A stretch of 64,000 bases of DNA from positions 1 to 64,000 of the forward strand of contig NZ_CP047640.1 of assembly GCF_011046025.1 (NCBI RefSeq), written 5' to 3'. Shown piece after piece: positions 58,293-64,000 of this stretch. How positions within the stretch are numbered: position 1 is the stretch's first letter; each line of letters begins with the position of its first letter. The notes beneath the pieces are model-generated. The model saw only the letters and a list, made by a program, of their open reading frames with translations, was not told where the DNA came from and did not search any database. The translations under genes and the position numbers were made by a program. The stretch is from Proteus sp. ZN5. GTDB taxonomy: Bacteria > Pseudomonadota > Gammaproteobacteria > Enterobacterales > Enterobacteriaceae.

Positions 58293-59351
58293 GGCTTTGT
58301 TTCCTAAATCGCGCCAACACACAAAGCTCCCCCCTGCTGTTCACGTATTAGACAAAATACTGTGTTTCAGGCATACCTAGCTTAGTCAGTTTGTTTAATG
58401 CTTTTATCATGGCGTAAGCCTCCCCGACTTGAGCATTGTAATTTCTCATGCTCAAGCTGCCGCCGAGCAACTGCTTTATCCGATGCATGGCGGTTTCAGA
58501 GATTGAGCGACGATGGTAGCCATAGCGTTTCTTCCACTTTTTATTTGAGCCGTAAAGCTTTTGAAAACTCACGGCTAAATTGCGTGGATGCCCTTGTTTC
58601 CAATAGGCTGCACCATCGCGTGGAGGAATAAGGCTAAAGGCCCGTTTACGGCGGATAACCGTGTGACATTCTCGCGTATCATAGGCACCATCTCCTGAAA
58701 TCGTATGGATTTTCCGGTAGGTTTGATTAAGCAAATTTGGCAGCACTTCAGCATCTGTCACATTCGATAAACTGAGCTCAGCCGCAATAATCTCGTGAGT
58801 ATGAGTGTCAACGGCAATATGCAGTTTTCGCCAAACTCGGCGTTTGCCATCCGTACCATGCTTCTTCACTTTCCATTCTCCTTCGCCATAGACTTTTAGC
58901 CCTGTGGCATCGATAGCTAAGTGCTCAATAGCGCCCCTTGTCTTAGTTTTAAAGGAGATGTTAACTGTCTTAGCGCGTTTGCTGATACAGGTATAATGCG
59001 GGCAAACTAATGGTACGTTTGCCAGTTTAAATACCGAATTGATAAAGCCTTGTAGGGCTCGCAATGGCATAGAAAAAACACGCTTAACCATCAGTGCGGT
59101 AGTGATCGCCAAATCACTAAACACAAGTGGCCGACCTTTTTTGCTTGGCCCTGTTGTCGCTTTCCAAGTAGCGATCGCTTCCTCATCAATCCAGAAGGTC
59201 AATGAGCCACGGTTAATCAAGGCTTGATTGTACTGTTTCCAGTTGGTTGTCTTATAGCGAGGCTTTGGCACGGTTGATTAGTGGAGCTGTGAATGATGCC
59301 GATCTGATCACTGATTACAGATTTAGTTCCATCGATTTAGGAAACAAAGCC
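58293..59351 (-). mobile_element. IS5-family (IS903 group) element, complete
   Basis: 1059 bp with 19-bp ends GGCTTTGTTTCCTAAATCG at 58293-58311 and inverted at 59333-59351. The 9 bp on each side (GCTTCACTC, GACCGTATC) do not match, so no target duplication remains. It separates the IS903-like remnant from hsdR debris. Confidence 0.9.
58348..59271 (-). CDS. tnpA: IS903-group transposase
   Basis: 307 residues, intact. DDE residues: Asp in LAIDATGLKVYGEGEWK (about 118), Asp in TISGDGAYDTRECH (about 190) and Glu in RRSISETAMHRIKQLLGG (about 257). The N-terminus TNWKQYNQALINRGSLTFWI is shared with the split relative at 40372. The start is ATG 59271. Confidence 0.92.
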   Translation of the reverse strand: MPKPRYKTTNWKQYNQALINRGSLTFWIDEEAIATWKATTGPSKKGRPLVFSDLAITTALMVKRVFSMPLRALQGFINSVFKLANVPLVCPHYTCISKRAKTVNISFKTKTRGAIEHLAIDATGLKVYGEGEWKVKKHGTDGKRRVWRKLHIAVDTHTHEIIAAELSLSNVTDAEVLPNLLNQTYRKIHTISGDGAYDTRECHTVIRRKRAFSLIPPRDGAAYWKQGHPRNLAVSFQKLYGSNKKWKKRYGYHRRSISETAMHRIKQLLGGSLSMRNYNAQVGEAYAMIKALNKLTKLGMPETQYFV

Positions 59352-60060
59352 GACCGTATCGTGTCCTTCACGGGTGTCTGGCGGTGACATAGCGACAACC
59401 GAAGTCACCTTGCCAATTTGGTCAAGAAGCTTTTTGTATTGGATGGCAGACGCTTTTGAGTCACAAGCAAGCTGACCCTTTAAACCTTGGCGTTTGAAGT
59501 TTTGGAAATGGTCAGAAATATCATGAGCGATAAGTTCAATACGACCCTCGGTTTGATAGATTTGACCTTTCTGAGCGAACTTCTTCTTCAAATCGGTACG
59601 TTGTTTTTCGGTCAGCTTATCGGTGATGCGGTCGAACCAAGCATCAAGCGCTTTGTCGTTGGTGCTTAACTCGGGAACACGCTCTTCATATAGTAAGGGG
59701 GTAACGGTTTTATCTTCCACCGCCTGTTGCATGGTGTACGAGTGAATGATTTTACCGAATTTGTTTTCGGTCTTGTCATCTTGCAGCAGTGGTGTCCCCG
59801 TAAAGCCAATGTAAGCGGCTTTTGGCAGCGCCTGTTGCATTCGAATGTTGTTTTCACCGTTTTGGCTGCGGTGGCCTTCATCAACTAGGACAATCTGTCA
59901 GGGCTGTCGTTATAACACTCTGGCAGTTCAATCTCGGTGCCAAACTTGTTGATGATGGAGAAGATGATGCGCTCGTTGCCTTTGCCGATTTGCTCCGCTA
60001 AGCGGCGGCCTGTGGTTACCATGGCTGTTTTACGATCTTTTTCAGACAGTGCACCGCCAA
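59352..60060 (-). pseudogene. hsdR: Type I restriction endonuclease HsdR, internal fragment with frameshift
   Basis: Two frames cover a helicase part of HsdR: from about 60060 (GRRLAEQIGKGNERIIFSII, then a shift at about 59885) to DEGHRSQNGENNIRMQQALP, AAYIGFTGTPL (helicase motif III-like) and the linker down to 59352. DEGH is the motif II box of HsdR. N- and C-terminal parts are missing, and the shift near 59885 breaks the frame. It is fused upstream to an unrelated periplasmic protein gene. Confidence 0.75.
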
Positions 60061-60451
60061 ATGATTGGATCACCGCTTTGCCGTCGCTGCTCGCAGCAGC
60101 CAGCTTCATGGCCAGCGCCGCCTCGTGAGTCTGCGCGTCAAAGTTTCTGAACTTGGTCGCATCAGCGCCGAGGTAAGCAAGGATGCGCATTTTTTCAGTA
60201 AGCGCTGGCTCGGGGTGTGCAGCAACTTTTGGGGCGAGCTGAACGACCTGAACCCATTCCTCCTGCGAAATCGCACCGGTAATAGCCTACATGTTGCGCC
60301 CGAGTTCCTGCATGATCTTGCGTAGCGCCAGTGGCTCAACCTGGGTAGCGTCACCAGCCCAAGCTGGCAACTGAAAACCCCATAAAAGCAGGCAGGCCGT
60401 AACGGTCAGGGTGATAGTTCCAAATGCGTGGCTGTGTTTGCGGTGGGTCAT
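60061..60451 (-). pseudogene. Periplasmic protein (cytochrome c'-like?) with nonsense codon
   Basis: From ATG 60451 with AGGAG before it: a signal peptide (TITLTVTACLLLWGFQLPAWA) and PLALRKIMQELGRNM, then TAG where a Gln codon is expected, then the same frame goes on (AITGAISQEEWVQVVQLAPKV ...). The helical pattern is that of cytochrome c' type proteins, whose C-terminal CxxCH would lie in the lost part. At about 60060 the frame passes into hsdR. It lies 28 bp after the ABC ATPase gene, so it was the operon's last gene. Confidence 0.6.
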
Positions 60452-60479
60452 GAAATTCTCCTGTAATTCAATCGTTCTC

Positions 60480-61190
60480 TCATTCGAACTCCCGCCCTTC
60501 GCCAGCTTCCTCATGGGTCACGCCGTCGCGGATGTGGTAGATGCGCTTGAATGTGGGGATGATCTTTTCGTCATGGGTGACGACGATGATGGCGGTCTCT
60601 AACTTCCGGGCCATGTCGTTGAGGATGCGGATTACAGCCATGGCGCGCTCGGAATCCAGCGGCGCAGTAGGTTCATCGGCCAGGATCACCGGCGGACGAT
60701 TGACCAGTCCGCGCGCGATGGCGACCCGTTGCTGCTCGCCACCGGAGAGTTGCGAGGGCATTGCGCGAGCTCGGTGTTGCACATCAAGCGCTGTGAGCAA
60801 TTCCAGTGCCTTCGCGCGCGACTCTCCATTCGCGACGCCTGCAAGCATCGGCAGCAGCGCCACGTTGTCGGTGACATCGAGAAACGGAATCAGGTACGGC
60901 GCCTGGAAAACGAAACCGATCTTGTCACGCCGTAAGGCGCGCAGGTCGCGGACTTTCCAGCCATCGGCGTAGATCACTTCATCGCCCAGCGTCATGCGAC
61001 CGGCGGTCGGTTCGATCACCGCACCCAGACACTTGAGCAGCGTGCTCTTGCCGGACCCGGAAGGGCCGATCAGTCCCACCACTTCACCAGGTGCAACATG
61101 CATATTCACGTCTCTCAAGGCAAAGACAGCGGTGTCACCATCGCCATACCGCTTGCTTAAACTTTCGATGTGTATCCCTTTGCCACTCAT
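60480..61190 (-). CDS. ABC exporter ATPase (LolD/MacB type)
   Basis: 236 residues from ATG 61190 (MSGKGIHIESLSKRY), with GGAGG 5 bp before it. Walker A GLIGPSGSGKSTLL (about 39-52), Q-loop FVFQAPYL, signature LSGGEQQRVAIARG (about 143-156), Walker B VILADEPTAPLD. It powers the FtsX-type permease encoded just upstream. The start lies 1 bp past the permease stop. Confidence 0.9.
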   Translation of the reverse strand: MSGKGIHIESLSKRYGDGDTAVFALRDVNMHVAPGEVVGLIGPSGSGKSTLLKCLGAVIEPTAGRMTLGDEVIYADGWKVRDLRALRRDKIGFVFQAPYLIPFLDVTDNVALLPMLAGVANGESRAKALELLTALDVQHRARAMPSQLSGGEQQRVAIARGLVNRPPVILADEPTAPLDSERAMAVIRILNDMARKLETAIIVVTHDEKIIPTFKRIYHIRDGVTHEEAGEGREFE

Positions 61191-61191
61191 C

Positions 61192-62397
61192 TCAACCTCC
61201 AATGGCTTCGGCCGGATCGACCTTGAGTGCCATGCTAATGGCGACGAGGCTAGCTAGAACGCAGATCACGAGCACAGCAAAAAAACCGGCGACAGAATCC
61301 ATTGGCGTGAGCAGGACATATTTTGGAAAAGCCGGTGCTGAAAAGGTGGCTGTGATCTTGCCGACCACGAAGCCAATCACGCCCAGGGCGAGCGCCTGCT
61401 GCATGATCATCGCGGCGATGGTTCGGTTGCGTGTGCCGATGAGCTTCAACACCGCGATCTCACGGATTTTGTCCATCGTCAGCGAATAGATGATGAAGGC
61501 AACGATGGCCGCGCTAACGATGGCCAGAATCACAAGGAACATGCCGATCTGCTTGGCCGAGGTGGCGATCAGCTTGCCGACGAGGATGTCTTCCATCTGT
61601 GCCCGGGTGTAGACCGTCAAACGCTTCCAGCGCTGGATGGATTCGGCAACCTCGTCCGGCGCATGACCAGGTTTCAGAGTGACCAGCACGGTATTGACGA
61701 ACGCGTTGCTGCTCTGTGAAGCAATCACGGCATCCAGCAAACCTGGATCACCGGGTCGATTGAAGACCGGGTTGGCTTCGGTGCGACGCCGGCTTTGCCA
61801 GATGGCATCGTTGTCCTTGAGGAACTGGGCCTCCTGGGCATCTTTGAGCGGAATGAATACCATCGGGTCGCCGCTGGACGACACCATGCGCCGTGTCAGC
61901 CCCACGACGGTGTAATGATTTCGGCGAATGGCAAGACGATCTCCCAGTTTGAAGCCGGTGGCGATGTCGGCCACAGCCTCGTAGTGACCGCGCGTGATCT
62001 GGCGTCCAGCGACGAGATAAGGAGGCCATCCGGGTGTAGCCCCCAACGCACCGGGCGCGATGCCGACCACCATGGTGCGTACATCACTCTCGCCCTTGCG
62101 TACCTGCATGGTCAGGTAGGTCGCGTTCGCTGCCTGTGAGACTCCCGGCATGGCGAGAATGGCGCGATACACGTCATCGTTGAGGCTGGACGACTCCGCA
62201 TAAGGACCCAGAGTATCCTTTTGCACCACCCAAAGGTCAGCGCCACTGTTGTCGAGCAACGCCTTGCCGTCGTCCACCATGCCTCGGTACACCCCAGCCA
62301 TGACTAGGGTGACGCCGATCAGCAGACCCAGACCGATGCCGGTGAAGACGAATTTCCCCCAGGCATGGAGAATGTCGCGGCCGGCCAGGCTGATCAT
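61192..62397 (-). CDS. FtsX/MacB-type ABC permease
   Basis: 401 residues. One N-terminal membrane helix (about 14-36), a periplasmic domain (about 40-270) and three C-terminal helices (about 285-305, 330-350, 372-395), the DevC/MacB/LolC layout. With the HlyD-type adaptor and the ATPase it should form a tripartite exporter with an outer-membrane TolC-like protein that is not in view. It overlaps the adaptor gene by 4 bp. Confidence 0.85.
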   Translation of the reverse strand: MISLAGRDILHAWGKFVFTGIGLGLLIGVTLVMAGVYRGMVDDGKALLDNSGADLWVVQKDTLGPYAESSSLNDDVYRAILAMPGVSQAANATYLTMQVRKGESDVRTMVVGIAPGALGATPGWPPYLVAGRQITRGHYEAVADIATGFKLGDRLAIRRNHYTVVGLTRRMVSSSGDPMVFIPLKDAQEAQFLKDNDAIWQSRRRTEANPVFNRPGDPGLLDAVIASQSSNAFVNTVLVTLKPGHAPDEVAESIQRWKRLTVYTRAQMEDILVGKLIATSAKQIGMFLVILAIVSAAIVAFIIYSLTMDKIREIAVLKLIGTRNRTIAAMIMQQALALGVIGFVVGKITATFSAPAFPKYVLLTPMDSVAGFFAVLVICVLASLVAISMALKVDPAEAIGG

Positions 62398-63545
62398 CGT
62401 GAAACTCCCGGGATATGCTCGACCACATGGATGCGGCTGCGCGCCGTCAGTGCCTTTTCGCTATAGGTCACAACCTGGTCCCCATTCTTGAGCCCTTCGC
62501 GCACCTGCACGTAACCATTGAGGTCGGAAGTGCCGAGCTTGACCGGGGAGAAATGCAGATCACCATCCACGATTTGCCAGACACCAACTTTATCGCCTTC
62601 ACGCTGGACGGCAGCGTTGGGAATCAGTGGAGCGGCCGGGAGCGCCGGCAAGTCAACCGTGACTTCGGCCAGTTCACCCACTGGTGGCAAAGGTTCTGGT
62701 TTGTTATCGAATGTCACCTTGGCAAGCGTTTCCTCGGTTACCGCGTCGGCCTTGGGTTCCACCCGCAGCACGCGACCTTTCAAGGTCTGGCCACCACGCG
62801 AACGCAGGACGATATGAGCCGGCAGCCCCCCAGCCAGCCCCGATGCGCTGATCTGGTCGAAGCGCACATTGATCCACAAACTCTTGGGGTCGATCACTTC
62901 CACCACGGCCTGGCCCGCGACGATGGTCGTGCCGGGATTGGCATCGCGCACGGCGACTACACCGTCGACCGGCGCGATCAGGCGCAGATTGCTCCGCTGC
63001 GCGACGAGTGCTTCGCGGTCGGAGCGTGCCCGGGCAATATCTTCCCGAGCGGCGGATAGGGCGGCATCGGCGATCTGCAGTTCCTGCCGCTTGGTGGTGA
63101 CGATTTCCTCGCTGGTCGAGCGCACCGCAAACAATTGCTCATAGCGGCGCGCCTGGGTTTGCGCGTAGGCTTGCCGGGCTTCTGCCTCGCGCAAAGCCGC
63201 TTCCGCCCGCTTGAATACAGACTCCTGTGAGCGCACCCGATCATCAAGGTCGACCGGCTCCATCTCGCCGAGCACCTGTCCGGCCTTGACCTGGTCGCCT
63301 ACATGCACCTCCAGGCGTTTGACGCGCCCGGCAAACGTCGGCCCGATCTTGTAGGTGTAGCGCGCCTCCACCGTGCCGATGCCGAACAGCGCCGGTGTGA
63401 TAGCCCGTGATTCCACGCTTGCCACCGTCACAGCAACCGGGGCGAGCGGCCCTGATCGCAGACCGACATAAATAAAAAGCACCAGCAAAGGAATGATGAC
63501 GGCAAGCAGTGCCAGGGTGCGGCCTTGCAAGGGTAACTTTTTCAT
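62394..63545 (-). CDS. HlyD-family membrane fusion adaptor
   Basis: 383 residues. N-terminal membrane anchor (LALLAVIIPLLVLFIYVGL), lipoyl half KRLEVHVGDQVKAGQVLGEM (about 75-94), a long alpha hairpin (about 105-180, ESVFKRAEAALREAEARQAYA), and lipoyl half LIAPVDGVVAVRDANPGTTI (about 187-206). It bridges inner and outer membrane in ABC or RND export. The start overlaps the tetR-like stop by 4 bp, so all four genes form one operon. Confidence 0.9.
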   Translation of the reverse strand: MKKLPLQGRTLALLAVIIPLLVLFIYVGLRSGPLAPVAVTVASVESRAITPALFGIGTVEARYTYKIGPTFAGRVKRLEVHVGDQVKAGQVLGEMEPVDLDDRVRSQESVFKRAEAALREAEARQAYAQTQARRYEQLFAVRSTSEEIVTTKRQELQIADAALSAAREDIARARSDREALVAQRSNLRLIAPVDGVVAVRDANPGTTIVAGQAVVEVIDPKSLWINVRFDQISASGLAGGLPAHIVLRSRGGQTLKGRVLRVEPKADAVTEETLAKVTFDNKPEPLPPVGELAEVTVDLPALPAAPLIPNAAVQREGDKVGVWQIVDGDLHFSPVKLGTSDLNGYVQVREGLKNGDQVVTYSEKALTARSRIHVVEHIPGVSR

Positions 63546-64000
63546 TGCGCACTCCTTATGCCACGCCGATAAATTGCAAAGACGCGCGGCGCATCGCGGT
63601 GCATACGTCCCACATCACCCGCCAACAGCGATTGCATGACCAAGCCCTGGATCGTGCCAATGAACAGCGTTGCCGCCGCCTCGTTGTCAAGCGAGGGAGA
63701 CAACTCGCCGCTGGCCTTGCCTTTCTCGATGAGACGATGCAAACGTTCGCCGTAGCGCTGAATCAAGGTTTGCACCATGCGCTTGGCCGGTGTCGATTCG
63801 GCACGCTGAAGCTCACCAAACATCATTCTTGGCACGCCTGGGTGCTCAGCTACGAATTCGATGTGACTCATGAACATCGCCTCCATGGCTGCCAAGGGCG
63901 ACTCGATTCCTTGTGCGGATCGATCGATTCTGGCTAATAGGCGCTCTGCTACCCACTCCATGACCGCCTGCCAAATGGCTTCCTTGTTCGGGAAGTGCCG
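63542..64000 (-). CDS. TetR-family regulator, N-terminus beyond the window
   Basis: Open to the window edge. The first visible residues RHFPNKEAIWQAVMEWVAERLL are the end of a TetR helix-turn-helix (the F-x-N/S-K-E motif). The rest is a helical ligand domain with MMFGELQRAESTPAKRMVQTLI and the TetR_C-type PSLDNEAAATLFIGTIQGLVMQ. It precedes the exporter genes and probably represses them, responding to a transported compound. Confidence 0.85.
   Translation of the reverse strand, partial: RHFPNKEAIWQAVMEWVAERLLARIDRSAQGIESPLAAMEAMFMSHIEFVAEHPGVPRMMFGELQRAESTPAKRMVQTLIQRYGERLHRLIEKGKASGELSPSLDNEAAATLFIGTIQGLVMQSLLAGDVGRMHRDAPRVFAIYRRGIRSAQ

Noticed and set aside
58284..59360. 9-bp target duplication of the IS903-type element
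   Set aside because: The flanking 9-mers GCTTCACTC and GACCGTATC do not agree.

Overview
The window is a mosaic resistance region plus plasmid backbone from a Gram-negative gammaproteobacterium. An iteron-type initiator, a ParM/ParR partition locus and conjugation-type genes indicate a plasmid. A block of GC-richer metabolic genes (about 42.1-54.4 kb: NAD-malic enzyme, DcuC-type carrier, porin, RpiR regulator) looks like chromosomal DNA of a Vibrio-like host; that host assignment is inference. The dhaT/dhaG piece looks enterobacterial, and one segment (31.0-32.7 kb) is AT-rich Gram-positive DNA of Tn554 type.

Layout. 1-5748: one side of Tn10 with tetracycline resistance (jemB', jemC, tetR, tetA(B), tetC, tetD, IS10), inserted by its IS10 outer end into an IS6100 remnant. 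5749-9307: a truncated class 1 integron read on the minus strand (intI1', attI1, catB, lnu(F), qacEdelta1, sul1') lodged between two overlapping IS6100 fragments. 9308-18631: an In4-like complex class 1 integron, read from IRi at 18631 downward: intI1, aadA, aacA4, qacEdelta1, sul1, ISCR1, a phage-like orf55-dfrA-thyA' module, a cupin-gene fragment, second qacEdelta1'/sul1, orf5, and the 123-bp inverted IRt segment beside IS6100. 18632-22300: res, tnpR, tnpA and one terminal repeat of a Tn21-subgroup transposon; the integron abuts res.

22301-29111: plasmid maintenance. A minus-strand operon holds a Tus-like replication-terminus protein, a lipoprotein and two unknown genes. Then come a Rep_3 initiator with 14 iterons in two groups and a DnaA box, and ParR/ParM with a repeat centromere. 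29112-34600: an ISL3-family element carrying a Cys-rich permease and an ArsR regulator; its transposase is broken by a Tn554-family remnant with a second lincosamide gene (lnu(G)-like) and an IS91-family element. 34683-39347: AT-rich conjugation-type backbone with a MobI-like gene, a repeat cluster, then a putative operon of lytic transglycosylase, unknown protein, FlhC-like activator and lipoprotein.

39344-40717 and 54412-55462 hold nested IS66 and IS5-family remnants. One IS5-family transposase gene appears split at an Arg/His codon pair by the 13.7-kb metabolic block. The block begins with a truncated integrase and its excisionase. It carries a probable dicarboxylate operon (DcuC-type carrier, fumarase-superfamily lyase, NAD-malic enzyme) near a truncated porin and an RpiR regulator. 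55568-60060 is a scrapyard of insertion sequences around dhaT-dhaG' and a broken hsdR. 60061-64000 carries a TetR-regulated ABC export cluster (adaptor, permease, ATPase) that runs off the window.

Together the resistance genes predict tetracycline, sulfonamide (three sul1 copies, one broken), trimethoprim, chloramphenicol, lincosamide, aminoglycoside and quaternary ammonium phenotypes. These are predictions from family identity, not measurements.
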